Notes: generated from the letters alone by a model not told the origin. A DNA stretch of 64,000 nt from Paramecium sonneborni (GCA_905182985.1 CAJJDN010000028.1:95033-159032); one strand, 5' to 3'. Shown: positions 1-12,471, numbered from the stretch's first letter. Translations and numbers: made by a program.

Positions 1-227
1 CATTTAAAGAGAAAAATATTAAATTGATAACATTTTAGATCTTATAGATCTGTATTAATATTGAGTTAGGTTAAAATACATTCTCTACTTCATATAAAAT
101 ATTGTATAAAATAGATTAATTAGATTATAAGTTATAAAACAAAAAAAAATTGGTATTTAAATATTTATTTTAATTTCTGACAAATTAAGATACTGGGTTC
201 ATATATAGAAAAAAAATATTGTAAATT

Positions 228-881
228 TCAAAGTTTTAATAGGACTTTTTTTACTATTGCTTTGTGCTTAATGTGACTAGTTTTTTATCTTATTTTTGAA
301 TTATAAATATAACATGTACTTTCTTTCCTTAAAAAGTTATTACTATAATAACTAAAAAAAATATACCCTAAAATTCTAATGAGTTTTAAATATTCTTCAT
401 CCTATGTGTATTTTACTAGGTGAAATAGATTTCTAAGTTGATTTACAAGTTCACTCATGAACAAAAGAAATTTATTTCCTTTTTCTTCTCCAAGAATTTC
501 ATAAACTGTCTTTTTTTGTCTCAAAGCATATTATACTATGGCTTTAGAGAAATTTTTTTGAATATTTGTAGAATCGACCAATAAATTAGGCTTCAAATTG
601 CTTCCTTTATCATCAGATTAGATTTAAACTAAAGGTGTTTAAACATGTTCTGAAGTTTTCTCGAAATCCACAATTGGAACAGATTTTTAAGTTTCAACTC
701 TCTCCTCTTCTTATTTAAGTGGATCAACCTTCTTTTTAAATATAAGAACAGGCCTGGCCTACATCATTTGATATTGTGAATAATATGGATTTTAAACAGG
801 ATAATAGTACTGAGGATAGCATTATGGAAAGTATTGTCCTTAGGTAGGGTTCATGTAGTTCTAAAATGAGTTCGGGTACAT
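228..881 (-). CDS. Hypothetical protein with a Tyr/Pro/Gln-rich head, 217 aa
   Basis: A single open frame in the ciliate code (TAA/TAG read as Gln) that ends in TGA. The start at 881 is chosen because a TGA lies in frame a few codons upstream. The first 40 residues are rich in Tyr, Pro, Gln and Asn (NPTQGQYFPQ, QYYYPVQNPYY). Next comes a charged linker with many Lys, Glu and Gln, and then a more hydrophobic helical part (FLLFMSELVNQLRNLFHLV). The C-terminus is basic (KTSHIKHKAIVKKVLLKL). There is no membrane segment, signal peptide or domain that I recognise. It lies downstream of the Vps39-type gene on the same strand, with about 290 bp between. The low-complexity head could drive condensation or protein binding, but that is speculation. 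I do not know its function. Confidence 0.6.
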
Positions 882-1172
882 TAAATAATTATTGTTTTTT
901 CAATTTTTTTTTGTCACATTAAAATCCTATAGCAAAATAAAACTTATGTTGAGAATGATAAAAATATCAGCGAAATAAATTAAAATGTTTATAGCGATTT
1001 TGGATATGATGCGATAACAAATTTTAACCAAGTTATCGCTTTGATCCTTGATTTAGATTAATAGAGAAGAATTTCATAATGAATTAATATCTAATTAACA
1101 AATAATTTTTAAATTTTAATACAAAAGATAGTTTAAAATATAATTGTTTAAATTATCTGATAAACTCAATAC
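882..1172. other. Intergenic stretch with a perfect 8-bp hairpin
   Basis: No gene seen. The segment lies between the stop of the Vps39-type gene and the start of the next gene on the same strand. It holds a perfect inverted repeat: GCGATAAC at 1011-1018 and GTTATCGC at 1032-1039, with a 13-nt loop. Two nearby partial copies of the arm (CAGCGA near 969 and AGCGAT near 1003) make the patch GC-richer than its surroundings. It could be part of a 3' UTR, a small structured RNA, or chance. Confidence 0.35.
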
Positions 1173-4106
1173 TCACAATTTAAAATACTTTTCAAAATCT
1201 TTATCAGATAATGGACATATAGTATTACTCCTTATACATGTATGATGTGCAATAACAGCATTTGGATAAACCACAAATACCTATTAAAAGGTTTAAAAAA
1301 AATATATACTTTTTCACCAATAGATCTACTACAAACAGCACATTTCTTTTCTGATGTGATTCTTACATTTGCTTGCTTGGTGCTAGCATTCAAACATTCA
1401 ACATTCAGTAAATCCATATCAGATAAATGAAATGCAGCTTTCGTTGATCTTTTTTAATGTAATGTATGACCTACAAATATAATAAATAATTACTTATTAC
1501 ACTATTCAAAAATTAAAATAATCCATCATCTTCACCTTAATCAGCTAATATCCAATTCTCTGGTATAATTTCTAATACTTCCAAAGCATTTAACTAAGAA
1601 TGAGTTGCATATTTTTTCAGAAAATTATTGATTGTAATCTAAATTTGGAATGAAAATTTAATACTTTAATTTAATTAAATGTGAAAGATGTTTATTGATC
1701 TGTGGGTCTTTCTTTATATTTCCCTTCAAAAAAGGAATATAAATCTTTATACTTAATTTATAAGACATTAATACTTTCTTAAAGAGCTTTGTTAATAAAT
1801 TATCAGTATATTCACAACAATATTTTTCAGCCTAATCATACAATCCAAGATTAAGTAATAGATTCAATGCCTCTTCATGTCTTTTCTCTCTTCCATATAA
1901 TAAGATAATTTCATGAATCATCCATGAGTCTTTTACTTTTTTTTCTAAAATGCTTGATGAATTATATTTTGCATTTGGATTTTTTAAGAACTTTTTTAAT
2001 GCTTAATAAATTTCTGTTGCAATTTAATTTTTCTTCATATCAATTTATGTAGGCTACATATCCTTTGGATATATGGCAAATAAAGAATCAATATATGAAT
2101 AAGCTAATTGAGTGTGAAATCTTTCTTCTTCTGTTTATTTTTCTAATACTAAAACTTCTAAATATTTTTCTTTTAATTTCTTCTTTAAATCTTACTCCAT
2201 TTCTTATTCATCCAAAAATTTAATCATTTAATCTGGTGTAATTACACTTTCACTAACATAAAATATTTGAATTCCAGTTTTAATTTGTTTTTTAAAAACC
2301 CATAAAATAAATTTAAATATTCTATTTTTATCAGGATTCTATTTAAGTATTCTAGTTGTTTCTTCACATGCTTCTTATTATACCTATTAATTTAATGAAT
2401 CTCCACCAATTGTTCTCCATACTTCTAAAGACAAATCAATTTTATTAAATGATTCATAAAATCTAGCCAAAATACTTTGTTGTTATTCTATTGCTTTATT
2501 AGTTTAAATTATAGCTTATAATTCAGCATACATTGATAAACAATATATTTAATTACTAGACAAGAAACTTTTTAATTTTTATAATTATGTTGATTCTAAA
2601 TAAGCCTTTATTAATGCAAAATCTATTAATTCCAAAAGTTATTCACATGGTATTGCATGCCATTAATTTTAATTAAAATTCTAAGTACTGGTCAATAATG
2701 TTAATTTATCTTTCATAGAATATGCAGATTAAGTTGAAGTTAAAACACTTCTTTTCTTCTCTAAAATTTCTATCAAAAAATCTCTTGCTTATAATTTATA
2801 TTCTTAACTTTTCTTTGGATCACCTTTATAATTATCCTAAACAAATTTAGCAACAATTAATGAAATTGTATTTAGAGATGGATTTTAATTAACTGATTCT
2901 AGCTTCTCAACTGCATAATAATAGTCTGGAAATAAACAAATAAAATCTCTAGGTTCAAAGTTTGTTTACAATATATAATTCTAAGAATTTTAAAATTACA
3001 TCTATCTAACAAGTGCCCAACCACAATCCAATTTTAATTATTCTAATTATTAATTTCTTGATACATCAGAATTTTAATTATATTATTAAAATACTTAAAG
3101 TGCATCTTCAACTTTACCCTATTTAAGTAAATCTTAAATTTATTATTCAGGAGGTGTTTGATATAAGTAAATGATCTAAAAACATATTGATAATTATTTT
3201 TTACTTCACTAGAACTTCCATAGAATAAATGATTTGAAGTTTAAGTAATACATTTAGCTGATGATGATAATTAAATATCACTCATAAGTTTAGAATCTGA
3301 TAAATTGAAAACTTGTATTAAATTATCAAATAATACTATTAGGTATTACTTAAAAATTGTTATAATCTAAATGGATTTATTTTATAATTAGATTGTGCTT
3401 TTTTATTTCATCTAACCATCCTTACCAATAAAAATACCTATATTATTTGTTGTAACAATCAATATTTCATCATTATCAGTTGCTTTAAGATATGGATTAT
3501 TGCCAATATCTATTAATAAATTAGCTACTTATAATTGTTTGTCATCAAGATTAATCACAGAATAATTTTTCTTTTACAATCCAAAATAAAATAGATTTCC
3601 TATAAAAGCAATTGTAACAGGTATATCTGGTAACAAGAATTTCTCTCTCATACATTCAAATTTTCCTGTTTTCTAAGTATAACTCAAAATAAAGCCTTCT
3701 TTCTTTTTAGTCACTATTATTATCTCAAATTAATTTATTTTGTAAAATTCGTTTAAAGCAAATAGGGATACTTTTTCTTTTGAAACTTATTCACCTTTTA
3801 GAGTTTTTTCTTCAACCAAATATAAAGTCTAATCTGATAAAACCAAAAGATTAGCATTTGCCTGTGGAAACACTTTGATTTAATCAATCCTTGATTTAGT
3901 TAATTATTTAGATAATGGTTAGCTTGCTTAAATAATCATGGCTTAATCAGGTTACAATTGGTATCTAATTCAATTTTATCCCTTTACCTATATAATATGC
4001 CTTTTTCATCTCCTGTGTATAAGATATTTTGATTAGCATCTATAGATGATATCTTATAGTTTATTTCCAGGACACCTCTTGGATTAAATACACTACCAAA
4101 TTTCAT
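1173..4106 (-). CDS. Vps39/Vam6- or Vps3-type vacuolar tethering subunit (HOPS/CORVET)
   Basis: The C-terminus carries the zinc-binding signature of the Vps39/TGFBRAP1 family: KCAVCSRSIGEK joined across an intron to VFVVYPNAVIAHHTC, then ICPLSDKDFEKYF and TGA. Proteins of this family have an N-terminal CNH (citron-like) beta-propeller and a long alpha-solenoid, and bridge Rab GTPases to SNARE-assembly machinery at endosomes and vacuoles. The N-terminus here (GVLEINYKISSIDANQNILYTGDEKG in pieces) fits a CNH propeller blade. Two introns are clear, at 1281-1309 (29 nt) and 3965-3987 (23 nt). At least one more must exist, because the spliced length is not yet a multiple of three. Ciliates related to Tetrahymena are reported to have lost HOPS-specific subunits, so CORVET Vps3 is at least as likely as Vps39. 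Family assignment is firm, the paralogue is not. Confidence 0.75.
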
Positions 4107-4575
4107 TAATTTATGTAATACTATATAGATTAAATTAATTAATAAATATAAAAATCTAATATTATTATTATTAAGTTTTACTCCTAGACTTTGAAGGTAA
4201 CTAACAAATATTTTATAATACTCCTTCTAAAGTAATTTTCATTTAATCTGAGAAATAAGATATAACAAAAAAGTTTTAAATAATTTTATTATAATATAAA
4301 TTATAATTAATAATTTGTTTTATTGATTAAATAAAAATAGTATTGGCTATTGTTAGAATTATTTGTATTTTCTGTTTGATTAATGTGAATCATTGATGTT
4401 AAAATCACATTGTTAAAATTTAGTTTTAATTAATAAATTTTGTATATGATTAGATAATAAAAAATGAATAGAAAATTAAAGATAGAAGATATGATTGCAT
4501 TTTGAATTAAGTTGAAAATTTAAGATAAGGAATAAAAATAATAATTATAATTAATTGTTGCTTATAATTTAATTT
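4107..4575. other. Intergenic, AT-rich, no gene seen
   Basis: About 470 bp between the start of the Vps39-type gene and the stop of ELP2, both on the minus strand. It contains only runs of A/T and very short frames, for example a 13-codon frame starting at 4464 on the plus strand. It presumably holds the promoter and 5' UTR of the Vps39-type gene and the 3' UTR of ELP2. Confidence 0.5.
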
Positions 4576-6794
4576 TCATATTTGAAATATTCTGACTGTG
4601 TGATCATCACTGCATGATGCAAGTAAATGATTATTAAATTAAACTCTATTAATAGTTTTTGAATGTTAATGATATTTATCAACAGTTGAGATTAAATTTA
4701 ATTCAAGAGTTTAGGTAAATTCATATATTGATAATTGTCCTTAAGCATATGCTATAGCAACAATTTATTTATCATCAAGAAAAACTGAATCAATAGCAGT
4801 GATTTCATCTGGGAAATCAATTTCTTTAATAGGGAGGGAAGCTTCTAAAGTATTATAGATTCTAAATTTCTTATCTCTGCTTCCAGTGAATATAAGATTT
4901 TCATCATTATTAAATGAACATGTATAAATAATTCTGGAACAAGGTTATGATTTTGATAATAATTAATAATTGTTATCATCTTATTTAATAAATACTCCCA
5001 AACATCTATCTTTACTTACACTAATTAAATATTTGCCACTTTTAGAGAATACCAATTAGACAACAGTATAATTATGACAAGATAGTAATTATTTGATTTT
5101 GAATGTGTTTGTATCCCAGATAATAATTTCAGCAGCTTTAGATGTAATCGCTACAGAAGATGAAGCAGCAATATTTTAATGTATAGCAATAGCTGAGATA
5201 GCATATCCATGTCCATATAATTTATTTGTTTCAGGCCATAAAGATTTCTTAGCAAGTAAAGCATCATTTGGAGGTTTTCCATATCTAACTTCTAAATTTA
5301 AATCTTCATCATTATTATTACCTTTAATACTACAATAATATAAAACTTAAAGAATTACTTCTCATCATCTTCATCTTCAAATTACATCTATACATTCATT
5401 AATCCAAGTGCTTATTAAATACCTTCAGTTGCTAATTTAAATTCATTAAATTATCTATTATTATATGTCACAATTTATGAAGGTATATTTTAATTCAAAA
5501 ATATTGATGAATTGATATTCTATTCATTTAAATAATTCAATTAATTAATAGTGAAAGGTGATGGATTAAACATTCTTAATATTTTTTCATCTCCTCCACT
5601 TATAATTTAATTCCCAATTTATTTAATAGCATTTAAATCATAACCATGTATCTAAGGTCTTGATATTTCATGGTATGTATCATTTTCAATCCATTTTGCA
5701 AATATTCTACTTGTTTAATCAATACTACAAGTTAATAAATAATCTTTAAAATCTAAATCAGTAACTTCTGCATAATGACCCGTTATAACTGGTTATTCTA
5801 TCCAATTTTCTTTTTCCTATTTCCATATATATATTGCACCTGTCAATGAATAACTTACTATATATTTCTTATCAAATGATGTTTATAATCCAAATATTTA
5901 ATTCTTATTCCCACTTGTCTATCCTAATCTTGACACACTTAACCATAATCCAGTTTCTTTATCTTATTTCCAAATTATTACATTATAATCAAATGACCCA
6001 CTCAAAATTGTATTTTCATCCAACCAATTTACTGATGAAACTTCCTCTATATGTCCTTAAAGAATAGTTTCCAACTTAAAACTATACAACTATTAATCTA
6101 TTCTAAAAGATTTTATCTTTGTCTCAACTTCATCTATCTTATAAATACTCCATATTCTAGTATAAGTATCTTTAGATGCACTTGCTAATTATAAATTATT
6201 TTCATCTCTCAAATTAAATTATAAATGATTTAAACTTCTTTAATGACCTCTCACTGATGTCTTATATTATAATTAATTATTCTCCAATATATATAAGTGA
6301 ATTTGAGTATCCACACCACTTAATGCTATTAACTTATGGTTATCAAATACTATTGCATCAATATTCTCCATTACATTATTACCAAATTCAAGTTTTGATA
6401 GTTCTCTCAATTCTAAGTCTAATACTGTTACCAAACCATCAATAGATAATGTTATTATGTAATTATCAATAACTTTAAACACTTATATTGATTCATTTAA
6501 TTTTCTCTCATTTAATACTTATTAATCATTCAAAATTGCTATCTTACCTTCTCCATCTGCAGCTATCAATGTATTCCCATTCAAAAATCTTACATAATTC
6601 ACTCTCTTATTAAAAATTGAATATGAATATATTATCTTCAATTTCTCAATGTCATATACTAATATCTAACATATTCATCTAATTACTTAATTACTACAAG
6701 GATATGCAATCAAATGCTAATTTGGTTCAAATTAACAAACATCCAAACCATTATATACAGAATTGCATCCCCCTGATATGAAAATATTTTTCAT
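4576..6794 (-). CDS. ELP2: Elongator complex protein 2 (WD40 propellers)
   Basis: ELP2 is the twin WD40-propeller scaffold subunit of Elongator, which makes the cm5U family of modifications on the wobble uridine of tRNAs. The N-terminus reads GGCNSVYNGLDVCQFEP, matching the ELP2 opening, followed by repeats such as LASASKDTYTRIWSI and RGHQRSLNHLQF. Near the C-terminus a segment ending HEISRPQIHGYDLNAI, then QIISGGDEKILRMFNPS, is characteristic of ELP2 orthologues. The last blade ends LASCSDDHTVRIFQI and TGA. A 21-nt intron sits after the AYPCSNQ codons; other short introns must exist because the spliced length is not yet in frame. The start lies only 32 bp from the start of the divergent senescence-domain gene, so the two probably share a promoter. 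Confidence 0.85.
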
Positions 6795-6826
6795 TCTTAA
6801 TTAATTATTTTAATTAAAAAAATATA

Positions 6827-7928
6827 ATGGATTATCAATTATAATTATTATTAGAAGTTCCTTAATCCAAATTATTTGAAATTAAAACACAATAACCAAA
6901 ATAAGTTGATACTGGCACATTATAAGTAATTTTAACACTAATTCTATTAGATTTACTAATCTGAATAACTTAAATTATCTTTCTTAAAATTTGGCTCATT
7001 CTAATATACATTATAAAAAAATATTCCTATTATGGTTGCTTAACTAGTTAATGGTAGCAAGATGTACATATTCCCTGGTCTTAATGAAATATTTTATGGA
7101 ATTATCATAGAAAAATAAGATTAGGTATCTGATACATTTGAGCATATTCTTTCAATAAATGTTCGACTAGTTGTTTCTTCACAAAAACAACATTAAAGTG
7201 TTATGTCTAAATCAATATATTAAGGAAGAAATGAAATGAAATAATTAAATGAATAATAAAAATTGTCTCAATAAGAATTAATGTTGCGAACTGGAATAAT
7301 GCAAGTAAATTTATGGGATCATGTTGGATAAGGTGAGAAACCTCCTGGAGTAAGTGATTATATTAAATAAGGAGGAAATGCTATTAGATAAGGTTTAATA
7401 TCTGTAGCTGGATTTATAGGAGAAGGAATTAAAAAAGGAGGAGAACTTATTGCTGAAAAGATTACTGATAAAGAATAAAAAGAAGTTTCTGAAGACACAT
7501 TAAACAAAGTTAAATTAGTAAATAAAGGCTCTAAAGCTATACTTTAATTTACTAAAGCTTAAGTTGATGCATTAATTAATTTGGGAAAAATGATTGCTGA
7601 AGAAGCAGAAAAATAATTTGAAAATAGTGAAACAGGTAAGAAAATGCAAGAACACAAATATTATGATGATGCTAAAAATCTTGGTGGAGCTGCAGTAGTT
7701 GCTGTTGTAAGCATTTATGATGGATTAACTGAAGCTTTAAGTGTTCTTTTAGATTGTACAGGTTAAGCTACTACTGAAGTAATTTAAATTATATATTAAT
7801 TAATCTAGATTATTAAAAATAAATATGGTGATTAAGCTAGTGAACTTAGTAAAGAAGGATTTTAAGTTGCTGGAAATGTTCTTGCTTTTGATAAAATTTA
7901 TGTCTAAGCAGCAGCTAAAGCAGTCTTA

Positions 7929-8003
<75 letters not shown>

Positions 8004-8009
8004 TAATGA
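6827..8009 (+). CDS. Senescence/spartin-domain protein with TAA-encoded poly-Gln tail, 385 aa
   Basis: After removal of one 25-nt intron (6926-6950) the frame is 386 codons including TGA. The N-terminal half (LLEVPQSKLFEIKTQ, VNGSKMYIFPGLNE) resembles the beta-rich front part of plant senescence/dehydration proteins (ERD7-like). The second half has the diagnostic glycine-rich helices of the senescence domain: GGNAIRQGLISVAGFIGEG, SEDTLNKVKLVNKGSKA, DDAKNLGGAAVVAVVSIYDG, and EALSVLLDCTGQATTEVI. Animal relatives (spartin) act at lipid droplets and endosomes; plant relatives are stress-induced. The protein ends in 23 Gln, Lys, Gln, with all 23 written as TAA (7932-8000). It is divergent from ELP2 and converges with the K+ channel gene, with 95 bp between the two stops. 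Confidence 0.85.
7932..8000 (+). repeat. (TAA)23 microsatellite inside a coding region
   Basis: A perfect run of 23 TAA triplets in the reading frame of the senescence-domain gene. It would be a run of stops in the standard code but is poly-Gln here. Slippage should make its length vary between copies or strains. Confidence 0.95.
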
Positions 8010-8104
8010 GTATTTTTAATTTTATCTAAATTATTTATCTGATTTATATATATTTATCTAAAATAAAAGCTATATGTTTTAGATACTTAAATAAATTTAA
8101 ACTT

Positions 8105-10863
8105 TCATTAATCTCTTCTACTTTATTCTCTTCTTAATTATTTTGTATTTTTAAATTTATTTTTTTCTTTGTATAGTTGTTTTATTACATTATTGAAATT
8201 ATTGTGAGGTTAATATTCTGTATAATTATGAATTTTATCAAATCCTTCTTATTGTATATGTTGAAAGAATTCTTGAAATTAATCTAGTTATTAAAAAATC
8301 AATGTCCCTTTTATAAGTGTTTTTTTTTTTTCATCCTCTATTAATGAAGGTCTCTTTTTAATAATTAATTACGATTTATTGTATTTATCACTATCAATTT
8401 TTTTAAGAAAAAGAGAATCCCTTCTATTATCAGAAGATGTTTTTCTATTTTAATCTTATTTCTAAATTGACTTATTTGATAATTTTTAATCTAACATCTG
8501 TTGAGAGTCTTATATATAACTTAAAGAGTTTGATATTTAATAATTTATCATTTTATCTGTATTAAGAGAAGCTGCATAATCTTCTTAAAACTCTTTTATA
8601 GCTTTTTAGATTAGTTCTAAGATCATGATAGATTTGATTTTTTCACCAGATCTTCTTTAATAAAACCTATAATTTATTTATGTTTAATTCATTTTCAATA
8701 TTTTCAGATATAAATTAGGTTAATATGTCATAAAAGGACATTCTATTTAAATATGAGTGGATTAACCACAAAATTAACATTTTAGTTATACAACTGAGAA
8801 TAATTTTGAATAAAGTATACAGTCTTTTATTTTATGAAATCTCTCAAAATCTTTTGAGTTCTATTTTATTATTGAAATAAATTGTTCTCTATCTATTTTA
8901 AATAATTAAGTGAATCCAACACTAATAATAGATTCTTTAATATTTTAGCCTGTAAAAAATTAAAATTCTCCAAATGTTTCACCTGCTTTTAAAACCTTTA
9001 TAATTTTCTAACTTTGTTCTTCTATAATTTAAACTTCTCCTTCTTTAATGAAATACCTAACAGTTTTATATATAATTTTACAAATTTTTATTTTTATTAT
9101 CATTTCTATGATAAATAAAATCATTTGGTGTAGATTTCACTTCAACTAAAATATTTTTAACCTTATTTTATGTTGATAATGAGAAATTATCAGTGAAAAC
9201 TTTAATTTTTTAGATTATCCTATATTAAATATCCTATTGAATTTATTTTTTTAGATTTTGTGGTAATTCATCAACTAATCTTGTAGTGTCTTCCTAATTT
9301 TCAAGAATATCATTTTCAATATTATATTTAATGTAATTTTTTACTCTTCTTTATATTTATTAATCAACTTCATTTTTAGACATGAATTAATTCATTAAAA
9401 TCAAAGTTCGTCTATAATTTTATATATAATTTATTTACTTAAACTTTGTTTATTAATCATAAATTGTTTTAACAATAACTCCTATAGAATTCATTGTGTA
9501 TGCAAACATACAACTTGAAGATAACATCATTATTGTTGCAAAAGTAACTTCAAATTAATTTTTTGGTGTAATATCTCCATATCCAACAGTTACCATAGTC
9601 ATTGTTGCCCAATAAAATGAGTAATTATATCTAACCCATAATGTATCATCAATAATATTATAGTAAACAAGCCAAGATCCATAATTTTAAGTAATATCTC
9701 CTACACGATGCCACATACATGCCATTGTATGAGCAAAAAAACAAATTATAATTACTAAAGTAACTATATTCAGAAGATTACTATTAAACCCTTTTAAATA
9801 TAATTGCTCTATTAAAATGTTATATTTTCGATTTATCTTCCTAATTGTTATCAAAAATTATAAAATTGCCATGATCTCATTAAGATATATCTATTTATCA
9901 AAATCAAAATAAACTAAAAACCATATAGTAAAACTGATCACATCTTCTAAAAGTTAAGTTCTTAGATAATTATCCCATATTTATGACATATCAAATACAA
10001 CTTCCCCATTCACCATGATTGGACGATAAATTGAAAACAAAACCTCCAAAATTATGTATAGGTTTATCATGATTTCTGTAGGTTTAATATTATTTAAATG
10101 TTAACCAAAAGAAGCTATCAAAGTACTTAATAAAAGACTTAGAAATAAAATTAGCAATGAAAACAAATCCCAAACTAAGGTAAAATTTCTATCTGGCATT
10201 AATAGATTAATTAACCTTTGATTTTTTTTAGGAAGTTTATGGCTTTATTGTCTTGAATAAAAAAATAAAATACTGAAAATCAAACACCTGATTTGTAGAT
10301 TTTGCTCTTTCTTTGTAATCTTATAAGTATCCTTCATTTTCTAATATTTTTTTCATTCCAAAAGGTAAAACATAAGATGAAGAAAGTAAATTATGTTTAA
10401 ATTTTTTTATCAAGTTCGATTTTATTATTGTTTTAATAAAATTAAATGTTTCTTGTTTATTTGTTTTTTCTATTTTATCAATTTATGATGTATTTCCTTC
10501 AAATACATTTCTTCTACTTACCTTGATAAAATTACTTTAAGATGCCTATAGATTTTTACTTTTCTTTACAAATTATTACTTAGCTTTCAAAATTTGATAA
10601 TTAATTGATGCAATACCAATTTTTTGTGGACTTTAATTCATTCTTACTATTTCCTTCTAACTTGTTTCTGAAGTGATTGAATTTCTTGAAGAGGAATTTT
10701 TTTTATACATATTTATTTCTGATTACTCTATTGATGGCCCAAAATAGCAATCCTATAAGAGACCATTATCTGTTCTGTTGGTACTCATGTAATTTATATG
10801 TAATATATTTGATGAAAAATTAATTTATAATTCACAGAGTTTAAGTTTTTTCCTTTTTCTCAT
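8105..10863 (-). CDS. Voltage-gated K+ channel with cyclic-nucleotide-binding domain and C-terminal zinc knuckle, 903 aa
   Basis: A six-helix channel of the CNG/HCN/EAG superfamily. The selectivity filter is plain: TMVTVGYGDITPKN near 9570-9600, followed by an S6 with MLSSSCMFAYTMNSIGVIV. Upstream come hydrophobic S1-S5 segments (LFSLLILFLSLLLSTLIASF and others) and a long charged N-terminus with FKHNLLSSSYVLPFG. After the pore is a C-linker and a cNMP-binding fold (NDFIYHRNDNKN, YFIKEGEVQIIEEQ, GETFGEFQFFTG). Beyond it lies a CCHC zinc knuckle, CQFCGQSTHIQIEC, at about 8738-8779. Introns at 10252-10273 (22 nt, ending CAAG) and one of 25 nt inside the cNMP fold bring the length to 904 codons exactly. 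The start at 10863 follows an in-frame TGA. It probably carries K+ across the ciliary or plasma membrane. The ligand cannot be told from sequence. Confidence 0.85.
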
Positions 10864-11141
10864 TGATTAAACAAAATAATTTCAACTAATATTTCAAAGG
10901 TATAAATAATGCCTCTTTCTTAAAGTCTTATATTAAATTTTAATTATTTTCAATTTGAAAGAGCTTTTTTTAATTTCCATGATTTATTTTAATTGTTATA
11001 AAAGAAGTTGTTAATGGAAAAGTATCTTTCTAAAAAATGAACTTATTAATTAATTCATATAAGAAAAATTAAAATAAAATTATCATAAATGTCTAATAAA
11101 TCAAAAATATAGAAAAAAGTTTATAAATTTAGTATTTATCC

Positions 11142-11969
11142 TCAAATATGTTTCTTTAATTTATCCTTTTAGATTAAAGCTCTTAATTCTTAAGATGAGC
11201 ATTTCCAGTTTTTGTAACCATACCTTTAAACTGATTCTATTTTCTATTTAAAGGACTCTTCCTCTTGTTATTTCTTCAGTATTTCTTTTTGTTTATTTTA
11301 TTCTTAAATTCTTTAAAGCTCATACAAACTTTCTTAAATATCTTTAAATTAGGATTACAAAGTAATTTAACTCTTTGATTGTTGAAGAGCTTAATCATAA
11401 TTTTAAGGTTTTTGTGCAATAAAATTGCTGCTATAATTAAAATTTAGATTTTAAGAGGGTAATTTTATATCATCCTCTTATTCCTATTTTTATTTGAATT
11501 TCTTCTACATTTCTTATTTAATCTCCTTTTATAGTTTCTCTTTTAATAATATCCTTTATTAAATTACTTCTAATTTTCTAATATCAGCATGTTAATTTTT
11601 AATTGCTCTTTCTACTAAATCAGCATTATCTTTATCTACTATTACTTATTCATTCTATGATATATTAGGAGAATGATAATAATATATTATCTAAGGTCTT
11701 AATTCTTCAGAATTTATGATCTTTAAATAATTTTGATTTGGATGATTAAAAACTTCAAAAAAAGGTTTATCCATATCAATTTCTTTAGAATTGATTTCAT
11801 CTCTTATATTCTTTTTAAATGGATTTTAGTTAGGCCTTCCTTTAGCTTTCAATAATTTAAGAGAAAAAGGCTTAACTTAAGGCAAATCAAAAAATTAATC
11901 ACCATACTTTCCAGTAGCTTAAATTGGAATTATTGATTGTTAACCAAATTGAGCAAGACGATTCTACAT
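11142..11969 (-). CDS. Coiled-coil protein of unknown function, 275 aa
   Basis: An uninterrupted 276-codon frame ending in TGA. The first 100 residues look globular, with conserved-looking patches (LAQFGQQSIIPIQATGKYG, KPFFEVFNHPNQNYLKII, EELRPQIIYYYHSP). From about residue 115 the protein becomes highly charged and helical (AIKNQHADIRKLEVIQQ, EKLQKEIKQEMQKKFKQK), with heptad-like spacing expected for a coiled coil. A second coil near residues 200-250 has ELQRIQEQNKQKEILKKQQ. It ends in a short tail, YGYKNWKCSSQELRALIQ. No membrane segment. It shares its strand with the K+ channel, 278 bp downstream, and is divergent from the small gene at 12027. A ciliary or cytoskeletal role would be typical of such proteins, but nothing proves it. 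Confidence 0.65.
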
Positions 11970-12026
11970 AATTTATTGAAAATATTATAAATATTTTTTT
12001 TATTTTATTTAAAGCTAACATTCAAA

Positions 12027-12260
12027 ATGGGAAGTTGTTCATCTAGAAAAGAATTTAAGAAGTAAACAAATACTATGGTTAAATTAGAAGAATATATAAA
12101 AAATGTAGATCATAACAACAATGCTCATGATTAAGCATTAGTCATTTTATATCAAAGCAGAAATTAACGTTCAAATCATTTAAATGAACCTGTTTTAAGT
12201 GGTTTTGCCAAACAGTTTTCCAGAACAACAGATTAATCTCAATAAAGAAATTCTACTTGA
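12027..12260 (+). CDS. Small protein with N-terminal acylation motif, 77 aa
   Basis: A short ciliate-code frame beginning MGSCSSRKEF. Gly at position 2 and Ser at 6 fit N-myristoylation, and the adjacent Cys at 4 fits palmitoylation, so membrane anchoring at the inner leaflet is likely. The rest is polar and Gln/Asn/Ser-rich (VDHNNNAHDQALVILYQ, SRTTDQSQQRNST) with no domain I recognise. It starts 57 bp from the start of the divergent coiled-coil gene. The clear lipidation signature, good start context and typical codon use argue that it is real despite its length. Confidence 0.6.
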
Positions 12261-12471
12261 TCTTTTTCCATTATTGATTTAATCATTTACTATTTAAATT
12301 TATCATCTATTTATTAATTGTAAATCATAAAAATAATATTATAAAAGGAATGACTTATTGAGTATTTTTCAAATTTATTTTTATTTATTTATATGTATTT
12401 AGATTTGTTTAGATTTGTTTAAAATAAAAAAACAAAATAAATGAAAAATTGTATTAATTATAAAAATTTAT

